Positions 17,136 through 25,428 of a DNA stretch of 64,000 nt are shown in pieces. The translations under genes were made by a program, and so were the position numbers. This DNA comes from Pseudomonadota bacterium (GTDB lineage Bacteria > Pseudomonadota > Alphaproteobacteria > Rhodobacterales > Rhodobacteraceae), in contig JAIUPD010000007.1 of NCBI GenBank assembly GCA_020161615.1, positions 228,016-292,015 of the forward strand. The letters are read 5' to 3'. Below the pieces are notes generated by a model, which had not been told where the DNA came from, did not search any database, and saw only the letters and a program-made list of their open reading frames with translations. Each line of letters starts with the position of its first letter. Position 1 is the stretch's first letter.

Positions 17136-17528
17136 ATGAGCATCCCCCGTCGCCATCCGGCCCCGCCCCCGCCCCGGTCGCAATCCGGTTCGCTGCCCCT
17201 TGCACTGCCCGCCCTGTCCGTGAGGGGCGCCATCGCGCTGCTGGCCCTGGCGCTTCTGGCCGGGCTTTCGGTCATGGTGCCGGTCCGGGGCGAGGTGCTG
17301 GGCCTTGCCAGCGGCATCGCCGGCGTTCTGGCGGTAGCGCTGATCGTGCCCGAACCCGAGCGCCGCCCGCTGCTAGCGCTGGGCTGGGGCGCGCTCGCCT
17401 TCGCGCTGCCGGTGGCGGTGGTGCTGGCCCGACCCGGGCTGCCGCTCGGGCTGGGGCTCGCCTGTGGGGCGGCGGGGCTCTGGACGCTCTTCTGCCTCAC
17501 GGCTGACCGCGTCCTGCCCCGCCCGTAA
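17136..17528 (+). CDS. Hypothetical small membrane protein
   Basis: About 130 residues from the ATG at 17136. After a Pro/Arg-rich cytoplasmic N-terminus (MSIPRRHPAPPPPRSQ) come about four hydrophobic segments (roughly residues 28-46, 50-66, 74-92 and 97-115) separated by short charged turns such as PEPERRP. I recognise no family. It is divergent from the P450 and ends 3 bp before the convergent M20 dipeptidase. The reading frame stays open upstream to 17037, but that part would overlap the P450 promoter. No good ribosome site is visible, so the start is uncertain. Confidence 0.5.
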   Translation: MSIPRRHPAPPPPRSQSGSLPLALPALSVRGAIALLALALLAGLSVMVPVRGEVLGLASGIAGVLAVALIVPEPERRPLLALGWGALAFALPVAVVLARPGLPLGLGLACGAAGLWTLFCLTADRVLPRP

Positions 17529-17531
17529 ACG

Positions 17532-18929
17532 TCAGACCTTGGCCAGAGCGTCCAGCACCCGCACCCAGCTGCGGATCCCCTTGTGATAGGCCGAGAGGTT
17601 GTATTTCTCGTTCGGGGAATGGATCTGGTCATCATCCAGACCGAAGCCGATCAGCATGGCGTCCATGTCCAGCAGGTTCTGGAAATAGCCGGCAATCGGG
17701 ATCGAGCCGCCGCAGCCGATGAAGGCCGCGGGCTTCGGCCATTCGTCGCTGAGCGCCTTGCGCGCCGCCTCGAAGGCCGGATTCTCGATGGGCATCGTCG
17801 TGGCGGGGCTGCCCTCGGGGTCATGGATCGCATAGCTGCAATCTGCGGGCAGACGGGCGGCGACATGCGCCTCCAGCGATTTCAGGATCGCCTGGGGATC
17901 CTGCGTGCCGACCAGACGGAAGCTGATCTTGGCTATGGCCTTGGACGGCAGCACGGTCTTGAACCCGGCGCCGGTATAGCCCGAGGTCATGCCGTTCACC
18001 TCGCAGGTCGGGCGCGACCAGACCATTTCCAGCACGGAACGCCCCTTCTCGCCCGCCGGCACCGACAGGCCCACGCCGCCCAGGAACCCTTCGGCGTCGA
18101 AGCCGAGGTTCTCCCATTGCGCCTTCTGCGCGTTCGAGAGTTCCGGCACCCCGTCATAGAACCCCTCCAGCGTGCAGGCGCCGTCCTCGTCATGCAGATC
18201 GGCGAGGATCTTGGCCATGACATGCGCGGGATTGCGCGCCGCGCCGCCGAACATGCCCGAATGCAGGTCCTTGTTGGGGCCGGTGATGGTCAGTTCCAGC
18301 TTGGCCAGCCCCCTGAGCGCCGTGGTGATGGCGGGCGTTTCGGGGTCGAACATGCCGGTGTCGCAGATCAGCGCGAGGTCGGCCTTTAGATCCTCGGCAT
18401 GCGCCTTCATATAGGGCACGAGCGAGGGCGAGCCCGATTCCTCCTCGCCCTCGAAGAACATGGACACCTTGACCGGCAGGTTGCCATGCACCGCTTTCCA
18501 GGCGCGGCAGGCTTCGACAAAGGTCATCAGCTGGCCCTTGTCATCGGCCGCGCCCCGGCCGCGGATCACCTTGCCCGTGGGGGTGTCCTCGACCTGCGGG
18601 TCGAAGGGGTCGCGGTCCCAAAGGTTCAAGGGATCAACGGGTTGCACGTCATAGTGACCATAGAAGAGGACATGAATCGCCTCATCCGCGTCATTGTCGT
18701 CGTCATGCGCCACGACCATCGGATGTCCGGGCGTCACATGCTTGGCCGCGTCGAAGCCGAGTTCGGCCAGCGCATCGACCAACCAGTCGGCGGTGCGGTC
18801 GCATTCTTCCTTGAAGGCGGGATCGGTCGAGATCGACTGCAGGCGCAGCAAGCCCATCAGCCGGTCGAGCGACTCGTCCAGATGGGCATCGACATGCGAA
18901 AGAACGGGGGTAACGGCGTCGGAAGTCAT
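17532..18929 (-). CDS. M20-family dipeptidase (metallopeptidase)
   Basis: A 465-residue zinc dipeptidase of the M20 family (carnosinase/PepV-like clan). Metal-binding motifs are FYGHYDVQPVDP (His), GRGAADDKGQ (bridging Asp) and the catalytic MFFEGEEESGSPS (Glu). The dimerisation lid with KDLHSGMFGG (His/Gly pair) is intact and the C-terminal His is in DDQIHSPNEKY. It hydrolyses short peptides in the cytoplasm; no signal peptide is seen. It is a single-gene unit. Confidence 0.93.
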   Translation of the reverse strand: MTSDAVTPVLSHVDAHLDESLDRLMGLLRLQSISTDPAFKEECDRTADWLVDALAELGFDAAKHVTPGHPMVVAHDDDNDADEAIHVLFYGHYDVQPVDPLNLWDRDPFDPQVEDTPTGKVIRGRGAADDKGQLMTFVEACRAWKAVHGNLPVKVSMFFEGEEESGSPSLVPYMKAHAEDLKADLALICDTGMFDPETPAITTALRGLAKLELTITGPNKDLHSGMFGGAARNPAHVMAKILADLHDEDGACTLEGFYDGVPELSNAQKAQWENLGFDAEGFLGGVGLSVPAGEKGRSVLEMVWSRPTCEVNGMTSGYTGAGFKTVLPSKAIAKISFRLVGTQDPQAILKSLEAHVAARLPADCSYAIHDPEGSPATTMPIENPAFEAARKALSDEWPKPAAFIGCGGSIPIAGYFQNLLDMDAMLIGFGLDDDQIHSPNEKYNLSAYHKGIRSWVRVLDALAKV

Positions 18930-19113
18930 GGGAAATCCCTGCTGGTTGCCCGGTCACCCTAGTCCCGGCGCCGCGCCGAAGTCCAGCCGGGCCGCGCGCC
19001 GCGCGGCTGGGGCGCGTTCAACCGAATGTGTGCGGCGGGCACGCCGCGCAAGGGGCTGCACCCCAACGGCAAACCCGGTATAGGAAACCACCCCGTCTTT
19101 CCGAGGAATCGCC

Positions 19114-19695
19114 ATGTCGCACCGCTCTGCCCTCGTCCTTGCCAGCGTCTTCGCCGCCCTCGCCCTGCCTGCCGCGGCCGATCCCCTGGACGCGCGGACC
19201 GCTGCCGGGCAGCTCTATGCCGCCGATGCGGTCGAGGTGGCGCGCTACGACATGCCCGGTCTGTCGGCTCAGGAAACGGCGGCGCTGATGAGCGTGGCAC
19301 AGACCCAGCGCTATTACGCGGCGGTCGCCTTCGCCCCCAATGCGGGCATCATGGCCGAGCCGACGGTGCTGGCTGCCAACTACCATTCGCCCGAGGCCGC
19401 CCGCGCCGCCGCGCTCAATGGCTGCAACGAACGCCGCCAGGGCGGACGGGCCTGCGCGCTGGCGCTTGAGGTCCGGCCGCAGGGCTGGCAGGCCCGGGCG
19501 CTGACGCTCTCGGCCGATGCGACGCAGGGCTTTGTCGACCAGTACCGCGCCGCCACCGGCAGCCGCGCTTTCGCCGCCTCGGGCACTTCGGGGCAATGGG
19601 GAATCGGCCAGGGCCGCAACGCCGCGACCGAGGCGATTGCCGCCTGCCGGGGGGACAGCGCTGTTTCCGATTGTGCCGTGGTGATCGCGGATTGA
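19114..19695 (+). CDS. Secreted DUF4189-like protein upstream of hemA
   Basis: A 193-residue exported protein with signal peptide MSHRSALVLASVFAALALPAAA|D. Two repeats of the DUF4189 style are visible: AARAAALNGCNERRQGGRAC (about residues 92-111) and NAATEAIAACRGDSAVSDC (about residues 169-187), each with a pair of cysteines that probably form disulfides, plus GQWGIGQGRN. Because it lies just upstream of hemA it could easily be mislabelled as an aminolevulinate synthase; nothing in the sequence supports enzymatic activity. The start follows CGAGGAATC. Function unknown. Confidence 0.75.
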   Translation: MSHRSALVLASVFAALALPAAADPLDARTAAGQLYAADAVEVARYDMPGLSAQETAALMSVAQTQRYYAAVAFAPNAGIMAEPTVLAANYHSPEAARAAALNGCNERRQGGRACALALEVRPQGWQARALTLSADATQGFVDQYRAATGSRAFAASGTSGQWGIGQGRNAATEAIAACRGDSAVSDCAVVIAD

Positions 19696-19738
19696 CGGAA
19701 AAACATGCGAATGCGACGGGGTGCGACACTTTTTTGAA

Positions 19739-19752
19739 TTGATCCAGGTCAT
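19739..19752 (+). promoter_or_regulatory. Possible degenerate FNR-type box upstream of hemA
   Basis: TTGAT-CCAG-GTCAT matches 8 of 10 positions of the FNR/FnrL consensus TTGAT-N4-ATCAA, with a perfect left half. It lies 112-125 bp upstream of the hemA start. Rhodobacter hemA genes are known to be oxygen-regulated through FnrL, which makes the site plausible, but the right half is poor. Confidence 0.35.
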
Positions 19753-19863
19753 GGTTCTATCGCATTCAAACATGCATAGAACGCCCAGCTTTCGATTTGG
19801 GCCCGACAATCGCCGCCTCGACTTCGCATCGACCGGGACCCAGCAGGACGCCAGGAGAGACAC

Positions 19864-21093
19864 TTGACCTACGATTCCGCCCTCGACACCGCCCTGCAGC
19901 GCCTGCACGACGAAGGCCGCTACCGCACCTTCATCGACATCGAGCGCAAGAACGGCCAGTTCCCGCATGCGGTCTGGACGAAAGAGGACGGGTCGCAGAA
20001 GGACATCGCCGTCTGGTGCGGCAACGATTACCTGGGCATGGGACAGCACCCGGTGGTTCTGGCCGCCATGCACGAGGCGCTGGATGCGACCGGCGCCGGG
20101 TCGGGCGGCACGCGCAACATCTCGGGCACCACGGTCTACCACAAGCGGCTCGAGGCCGAACTGGCCGACCTGCACCAGAAAGAGGCGGCGCTCGTCTTCA
20201 CCTCGGCCTATATCGCCAATGACGCCACGCTTTCGACGCTGCGCGCCATCTTCCCGGGCCTGATCATCTATTCGGATGTGCTGAACCACAATTCGATGAT
20301 CGAGGGGATCCGCAAGAACGGCGGTGAGAAGCGCATCTTCCGTCACAACGACGTGGCCCATCTGCGGGAATTGCTGGAGGCGGACGATCCGGCGGCGCCG
20401 AAGCTGATCGCCTTCGAATCGATCTATTCGATGGATGGCGATTTCGGCCCGATCGAGGCCTTCTGCGACCTGGCCGACGAATTCAACGCGCTGACCTATA
20501 TCGACGAGGTGCACGCGGTCGGCATGTACGGCCCCCGCGGTGCCGGCGTGGCCGAGCGTGACGGGCTGATGGACCGGATCGACATCATCAACGGGACCAT
20601 GGCCAAGGCCATCGGCGTCTTCGGCGGCTATATTGCCGCGAGCGCGAAAATGGTTGATGCCATAAGGTCTTACGCGCCGGGCTTCATCTTCACCACCTCG
20701 CTGCCGCCGACGGTGGCCGCCGGTTGCGCCGCCTCCATCGCCTTTCTCAAGACGGACGAGGGTCAGGCGCTGCGCGACAAGCAGCAATTGCATGCGCGGA
20801 TCCTGAAGATTCGCCTCAAGGGGCTGGGTCTGCCGATCATCGACCATGGCAGCCACATCGTTCCGGTGCATGTCGGCCATCCGGTCCATTGCAAGCTGAT
20901 CTCGGACATGCTGCTTGACCGCCACGGCATCTATGTCCAGCCGATCAACTTCCCCACCGTGCCCCGCGGGACCGAGCGTCTGCGCTTCACCCCCTCGCCG
21001 GTGCACGATCCCAAGGAAATCGACCGGCTCGTTGCCGCCATGGACCAGCTCTGGGCCCATTGTGCGCTGAATCGCGCCGAACTCTCCGCCTGA
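19864..21093 (+). CDS. hemA: 5-aminolevulinate synthase
   Basis: A 409-residue PLP enzyme condensing glycine with succinyl-CoA, the first step of the C4 tetrapyrrole pathway in alphaproteobacteria. It follows the Rhodobacter enzyme closely from the N-terminus ([20 protein letters not shown]) through [26 protein letters not shown] and [14 protein letters not shown]. The PLP Lys is Lys248. The surrounding motif reads GTMAKAIG instead of the usual GTLGKAFG/GTLGKAYG, a noticeable change beside the active site. The start is TTG at 19864, with AGGAGA six bases upstream and the canonical N-terminus beginning there. Confidence 0.95.
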   Translation: MTYDSALDTALQRLHDEGRYRTFIDIERKNGQFPHAVWTKEDGSQKDIAVWCGNDYLGMGQHPVVLAAMHEALDATGAGSGGTRNISGTTVYHKRLEAELADLHQKEAALVFTSAYIANDATLSTLRAIFPGLIIYSDVLNHNSMIEGIRKNGGEKRIFRHNDVAHLRELLEADDPAAPKLIAFESIYSMDGDFGPIEAFCDLADEFNALTYIDEVHAVGMYGPRGAGVAERDGLMDRIDIINGTMAKAIGVFGGYIAASAKMVDAIRSYAPGFIFTTSLPPTVAAGCAASIAFLKTDEGQALRDKQQLHARILKIRLKGLGLPIIDHGSHIVPVHVGHPVHCKLISDMLLDRHGIYVQPINFPTVPRGTERLRFTPSPVHDPKEIDRLVAAMDQLWAHCALNRAELSA

Positions 21094-21243
21094 CAACGCC
21101 TTATGCTTCAATTGCTTTTCAGGATCTGCTAAACCTGACTTCAAGAGGTCGTTACGAGGCGACTCGCACCCGTTCATCCCGACGCGGTTCGAGACTTCGG
21201 TATAAGCGACCCGAGAAGAGCAGGCGGTCAAGGGACGGGGCAG

Positions 21244-22494
21244 ATGATCTGGCGCAAGGAACAGCCTCCGGCGCAGCACGATGAAGGTCCACGCGGGTTC
21301 GATGATTTCGAACTCCGGCTGGGTGATGTGCTGCGCGGTGAGAGGGCAACACTCGGCAAGTCGCTTCTGGACGTGCAGCGCGAGCTGCATATCCGCGCGA
21401 CCTATATCGCCGCCATCGAGAACGGCGATCTTCAAGCCTTTGAAACACCAAGCTTCATCGCCGGTTTCGTGCGCTCCTATGCACGCTATCTCGGCATGGA
21501 ACCCGAATGGGTCTACGAGCGCTTCTGCCTCGAACACGGTTTCCAGGTCTCGCACGGGATGTCCGGTTTCGCGAATTCCGCGCCCCGTCAGCCGCGTCCC
21601 GAACCCGTCGAACAACGCGGCGGTGCGCTGAAAGGTGTCGGCATCCTGCCCGATCCCGAACCCTTCTGGCGCCGGATCGAACCCGGCGCGCTGGGCTCCG
21701 TCTCGGTGCTGCTGGCGCTGATCCTGGGCCTTGGCTATGCCGGCTGGACCGTCCTGAAGGAAGTACAGCGCGTGCAGGTCGCCCCGGCCGATGTGGTTCC
21801 CCATGTCGCCAGCGACATCAACCCGCTCGCGCCCGAGATGCGCCACAGCTCGGGCGCTCTGGCCGCGAACGAGACCGATCCCCTGTCGGGCGCCGGAACC
21901 GCACCGCTGCCCACCGTGACCGGCACCCAGGATACGGCCGAGGAGACGCCGCCCTCCGGTGCCGAAGGCCGCGTGCGGATCGCCCGCGCGCCCGCGCTCG
22001 ACGTGCCGGTCCTGGTGCCGCGCGACGGGCCGATCGCCGCCATCGTGCCGGACACCACGATGCCCGCCGTGACCCAGGCCAGCGCCGGGGCCTCGACCGA
22101 TGCCGCGGTGATGGAGGCGCTGGCCGCCGCCTCGACCGAGCCCGCTGCCCCGCAGGTGGTCGGCGCCGGTCCCGATACGGTGGAACTGCTGGCCGTGCGC
22201 CCCTCGTGGCTGCGCGTCCGCGCTGCCGACGGCACGGTGATCTTCGAGCGGATCCTTGACGCGGGCGAACGCTACACGATCCCGCAGACGGATCAGCCGC
22301 CGACCCTGCACGCGGGCAACTCGGGCTCGGTCTATTTCCTGATCAACGGTCAGGCCTATGGACCCGCTGCGCCGGGCGCCCAAGTGGTGCGCAATGTGGC
22401 GCTCGACGCCCAGGCGCTGCGCACCGACTTCCAGGTCGCCGATCTGGGCCGCGATCAGGACCTGGCCGTCTTCGTCGCCCAGCTGCAGCAGTAA
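21244..22494 (+). CDS. RodZ-like helix-turn-helix membrane protein
   Basis: A 416-residue protein with RodZ architecture: an N-terminal HTH domain (about residues 22-90, with LGDVLRGERATLGKSLLDVQ and YIAAIENGDLQAF), a linker, one membrane helix (about 150-170) and a periplasmic region ending in a DUF4115 domain (about 313-400, with SWLRVRAADGTVIFERILDA). RodZ couples MreB filaments to the cell-wall elongation machinery. The HTH is probably a protein-interaction fold rather than a DNA binder. It precedes ispG, a common arrangement in proteobacteria, and a strong hairpin separates the two. Confidence 0.85.
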   Translation: MIWRKEQPPAQHDEGPRGFDDFELRLGDVLRGERATLGKSLLDVQRELHIRATYIAAIENGDLQAFETPSFIAGFVRSYARYLGMEPEWVYERFCLEHGFQVSHGMSGFANSAPRQPRPEPVEQRGGALKGVGILPDPEPFWRRIEPGALGSVSVLLALILGLGYAGWTVLKEVQRVQVAPADVVPHVASDINPLAPEMRHSSGALAANETDPLSGAGTAPLPTVTGTQDTAEETPPSGAEGRVRIARAPALDVPVLVPRDGPIAAIVPDTTMPAVTQASAGASTDAAVMEALAAASTEPAAPQVVGAGPDTVELLAVRPSWLRVRAADGTVIFERILDAGERYTIPQTDQPPTLHAGNSGSVYFLINGQAYGPAAPGAQVVRNVALDAQALRTDFQVADLGRDQDLAVFVAQLQQ

Positions 22495-22511
22495 CGATCC
22501 CGACATTCCGC

Positions 22512-22539
22512 CAAGGCCCGCGCCCCTGCGCGGGCCTTG
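22512..22539 (+). terminator. Strong hairpin between rodZ-like gene and ispG
   Basis: CAAGGCCCGCGC (22512-22523) pairs perfectly with GCGCGGGCCTTG (22528-22539) across a CCCT loop, a 12-bp GC-rich stem 17 bp after the upstream stop. The following TGCGTTTG has only a weak T-run, so it may terminate partially or protect the 3' end. Confidence 0.65.
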
Positions 22540-22611
22540 TGCGTTTGCCGCATTGCCCTGCCCCGCCCGCTTGCTTATCTCAGGGGCAGCTCCGAACGAG
22601 GATCCCGTCCC

Positions 22612-23736
22612 ATGTCGCTGAACCCGATCCGCCCCTGGCGCAACATCGAACGCCGCAAGTCGCGCCAGATCATGGTCGGCCGCGTCCCCGTGGGGGGCGA
22701 TGCGCCGATCTCGGTGCAGACCATGACCAATACCGACAGTTCGGACGTGAAGGCGACGCTGGCCCAGGTCATCGCCGCGGCCGAGGCCGGGGCCGATATC
22801 GTCCGTGTCTCGACCCCCGACGAATCCTCGACCCGGGCGCTGCGCGAGATTGTCCGCGAAAGCCCGGTGCCGATCGTCGCCGACATCCATTTCCACTACA
22901 GACGCGCCATCGAAGCCGCCGAGGCCGGCGCCGCCTGCCTGCGCATCAACCCCGGCAACATCGGCTCGACCGACCGGGTGCGCGAGGTGATCAAGGCCGC
23001 CCGCGACCACGGCTGTTCCATCCGCATCGGCGTCAATGCCGGCTCGCTGGAAAGGCACCTCCTGGACAAATACGGCGAGCCCTGCCCCGATGCGATGGTG
23101 GAATCCGGGCTCGACCATATCAAGATCCTGCAGGACAACGATTTCCACGAATTCAAGATCTCGGTAAAGGCTTCGGACGTCTTTCTGGCCGCCGCCGCCT
23201 ATCAGCAACTGGCCGAGGCCACCGACGCCCCCATCCACCTGGGCATTACCGAAGCGGGCGGCTTCGTCTCGGGCACGGTGAAATCGGCCGTGGGGCTGGG
23301 CAACCTGCTCTGGGCCGGGATCGGCGACACGATCCGCGTCTCGCTCTCGGCCGATCCGGTGCAGGAGGTGAAGGTCGGCTACGAGATCCTGAAATCCCTG
23401 GGTCTCAGGACCCGGGGCGTGCAGATCATCTCTTGCCCCAGCTGCGCGCGGCAGGGCTTCGACGTGATCAAGACCGTGGAAATCCTGGAAGAGCGCCTCT
23501 CGCATATCAAGACGCCAATGAGCCTCAGCATCATCGGCTGCGTGGTCAATGGCCCCGGCGAGGCGCTGATGACCGATATCGGTTTCACCGGCGGCGGCGC
23601 GGGCTCGGGCATGGTCTATATGGCGGGCAAGCAGGACCACAAACTCTCGAACGAGCGGATGGTCGATCATATCGTCGAGCTGGTCGAAAAACGCGCGGCC
23701 GAAATCGACGCCCAGAACGCTGCCACCACCGGCTGA
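22612..23736 (+). CDS. ispG: 4-hydroxy-3-methylbut-2-enyl diphosphate synthase (flavodoxin)
   Basis: A 374-residue enzyme of the MEP isoprenoid pathway converting methylerythritol cyclodiphosphate to HMBPP. The N-terminal TIM barrel includes [17 protein letters not shown] and RVSTPDE. The C-terminal iron-sulfur domain has Cys275, Cys278 (SCPSC) and Cys310 ([10 protein letters not shown]) with Glu317, the four ligands of the catalytic [4Fe-4S] cluster. The ATG at 22612 is preferred over in-frame upstream codons because homologues begin at the [10 protein letters not shown] region shortly after it. Confidence 0.96.
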   Translation: MSLNPIRPWRNIERRKSRQIMVGRVPVGGDAPISVQTMTNTDSSDVKATLAQVIAAAEAGADIVRVSTPDESSTRALREIVRESPVPIVADIHFHYRRAIEAAEAGAACLRINPGNIGSTDRVREVIKAARDHGCSIRIGVNAGSLERHLLDKYGEPCPDAMVESGLDHIKILQDNDFHEFKISVKASDVFLAAAAYQQLAEATDAPIHLGITEAGGFVSGTVKSAVGLGNLLWAGIGDTIRVSLSADPVQEVKVGYEILKSLGLRTRGVQIISCPSCARQGFDVIKTVEILEERLSHIKTPMSLSIIGCVVNGPGEALMTDIGFTGGGAGSGMVYMAGKQDHKLSNERMVDHIVELVEKRAAEIDAQNAATTG

Positions 23737-23789
23737 GGCTTGGCGTCGGCCCGGCGCCATGGCAACCTCGCCGCTTCAGGGAGGTGCCC

Positions 23790-24080
23790 ATGCTGTTCAT
23801 GGTGATCGAGCGGTTTCAGGACAATGACATGGTGCCGGTCTATCAGGCGCTCGAGGATCGCGGGCGCGGCCTGCCGGAAGGGCTCGACTACGTCGACAGC
23901 TGGGTCGAAGCGAATTTCGGCCGCTGCTTCCAGCTGATGCGCTGCGATGACCTCACCCTGTTGCAACGCTGGGTGCTGCATTGGCGGGGCCTAGGCGCCA
24001 CGATGGAGATCGTGCCGGTGGTCCCCTCGGCCCAGACCCGTGCCGTCGTCGCCCCCCACCTCGGCCCCCGCAACGGCTGA
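23790..24080 (+). CDS. DUF3303 family small protein
   Basis: A 96-residue protein starting MLFMVIERFQ behind AGGGAGGTG, with later stretches LPEGLDYVDSWVEANFGRCF and QLMRCDDLTLLQRWVLHW. This pattern matches DUF3303, small ferredoxin-like (dimeric alpha-beta barrel) proteins of unknown function. It lies 53 bp downstream of ispG in the same direction and may be co-transcribed. A strong inverted repeat follows the stop. Confidence 0.8.
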   Translation: MLFMVIERFQDNDMVPVYQALEDRGRGLPEGLDYVDSWVEANFGRCFQLMRCDDLTLLQRWVLHWRGLGATMEIVPVVPSAQTRAVVAPHLGPRNG

Positions 24081-24088
24081 AAAAAGAA

Positions 24089-24114
24089 CGCCGCGAGAGG
24101 GAGGTCTCGCGGCG
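24089..24114 (-). terminator. Perfect 10-bp hairpin with U-tract on the minus strand
   Basis: CGCCGCGAGA (24089-24098) pairs perfectly with TCTCGCGGCG (24105-24114). On the plus strand it is preceded by AAAAAAG, so in the minus direction the hairpin is followed by CUUUUUU, the layout of an intrinsic terminator. On the plus strand it directly follows the DUF3303 stop and would act as a 3'-end hairpin. It could work in both directions. Confidence 0.6.
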
Positions 24115-24220
24115 CAGACAGGACCGGATGCAGGGAGGTGCCTCCGGAAACGGGAGTTGAAGATCGGACATCGGCCCGGCCCTTCATCGTTGGGTATAAC
24201 CGTTGCAGCCGCATCGAACC

Positions 24221-24234
24221 TTGATCTGGATCAA
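24221..24234 (+). promoter_or_regulatory. Perfect FNR/FnrL box
   Basis: TTGAT-CTGG-ATCAA is an exact match to the FNR-family consensus. It is 85 bp upstream of the fliG-like start (24319) and in a 238-bp gap with no other gene. This indicates oxygen-responsive control of the downstream gene, most likely activation under low oxygen if a promoter lies about 40 bp downstream. No other perfect copy was noticed in the window. Confidence 0.75.
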
Positions 24235-24318
24235 GCGCCAGCCCGAAGATTCCGCGCGCCTGTTATGCGGCGGTTAACTGCCTTCCCTCACCCTGAGGCC
24301 AAGCAGAACGGAATCGCC

Positions 24319-25416
24319 ATGACCCAGGACCTCGCGCCCATTTCCTTCGACGCGCTCGCCGCCGCGGCCGATCCGCCGCCCTCGCATGCCCATGCCCGCT
24401 CGGGCCGAAAGATCCCCGCCCTGACCGGCAAGCAGAAGGCCGCCATCCTGGTGCGGCTGCTGATCGCCGAGGGGGCGGATATCAAGCTTTCGTCCCTGCC
24501 CGAGGAGATGCAGACAAGTCTCACCGAAACCATCGCCCAGATGCGCCTTGTCGACCGCGACACGCTCAGCGCGGTGGTCGGCGAATTCGTGGAAACGCTG
24601 GAACAGGTCGGGCTCAGCTTCGCGGGCGGCCTCGGCGGCGCGCTGAAGGCGCTGGATGGCAAGCTCAGCCCCGGCGCAAGCTCCCGGTTGCGGCAGCGGG
24701 CGCGCGATGGCATCGACCCCTGGGAACGCATCGCCCAGACGGATTCGGCCACGCTGCTCAATGTGCTGGAACCCGAAAGCGCCGAAGTGGCGGCGGTGGT
24801 CCTATCCAAGCTCTCGGTCAGCAAGGCCGCGGAATTGCTGGGCAAGATGCCGGGCGAAAGGGCCCGCCGCGTGGCGTACGGCGTCTCCCTGACGGAAGGG
24901 ATCGCGCCCGAGATGGTCGCGCGCATCGGCGCCTCCATCGCCCGCGAAATCGACGGCAGGCCGTCCCGCGCCTTCCCCGCCGCGCCCGCCGCGCGGGTCG
25001 GCGCAATCCTCAATTCGACCACCGCCGTGGTGCGCGACACGCTGCTCACCGGACTTGAGGAAGATGATCGCGATTTCGCCGACGGGGTGCGCAAGGCGAT
25101 CTTCACCTTCGCCAATATCCCCGACCGGCTGAACCCGCGCGACGTGCCCCGGGTCCTGCGCGAAGTGTCGCAGGCCGACCTTATCGTCGCGCTCGCCGCC
25201 ACCCTGCCCGCGCCCGACAGCCTCGATGGCCAGGCCGCGACCTTCCTTCTGTCGAACATGTCGCAGCGCATGGCCGCCACCCTCAGGGACGAGGCCGAGT
25301 CGCGCGGCCGCATCAAGGCGAAGGAGGCCGAGCAGGCGCTCTCGGCCGTTGTCACCGCCGTCCGCAACCTGGTCGAGGCGGGCGAAATCACCCTGCGCAG
25401 CGACGAGGAGGAGTGA
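24319..25416 (+). CDS. Orphan FliG-like flagellar motor switch protein, EHPQ motif lost
   Basis: A 365-residue protein homologous to FliG, the rotor protein that binds FliM and interacts with the stator. N-terminal and middle domains are seen (TGKQKAAILVRLL; LLNVLEPESAEVAAVVLSKL; AAELLGKMPGERARRVAYGV), and a C-terminal ARM domain with the charged torque helix (LEEDDRDFADGVRKAIFTF) and LLSNMSQRMAATLRDEAES. The EHPQ motif used to bind FliM reads EPES. No other flagellar gene is nearby, and the gene follows a perfect FNR box. It may be a specialised or alternative motor protein; a degraded function is also possible. Start chosen at the ATG beginning MTQDLAP. Confidence 0.85.
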   Translation: MTQDLAPISFDALAAAADPPPSHAHARSGRKIPALTGKQKAAILVRLLIAEGADIKLSSLPEEMQTSLTETIAQMRLVDRDTLSAVVGEFVETLEQVGLSFAGGLGGALKALDGKLSPGASSRLRQRARDGIDPWERIAQTDSATLLNVLEPESAEVAAVVLSKLSVSKAAELLGKMPGERARRVAYGVSLTEGIAPEMVARIGASIAREIDGRPSRAFPAAPAARVGAILNSTTAVVRDTLLTGLEEDDRDFADGVRKAIFTFANIPDRLNPRDVPRVLREVSQADLIVALAATLPAPDSLDGQAATFLLSNMSQRMAATLRDEAESRGRIKAKEAEQALSAVVTAVRNLVEAGEITLRSDEEE

Positions 25417-25428
25417 GGGGCAGGCCGC

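Noticed and set aside
19018-23760. A very long open frame (about 1580 codons) on the minus strand opposite hemA, rodZ-like and ispG
   Set aside because: It is a GC-rich antisense shadow of well-conserved genes, of low complexity, and shows no recognisable domain.
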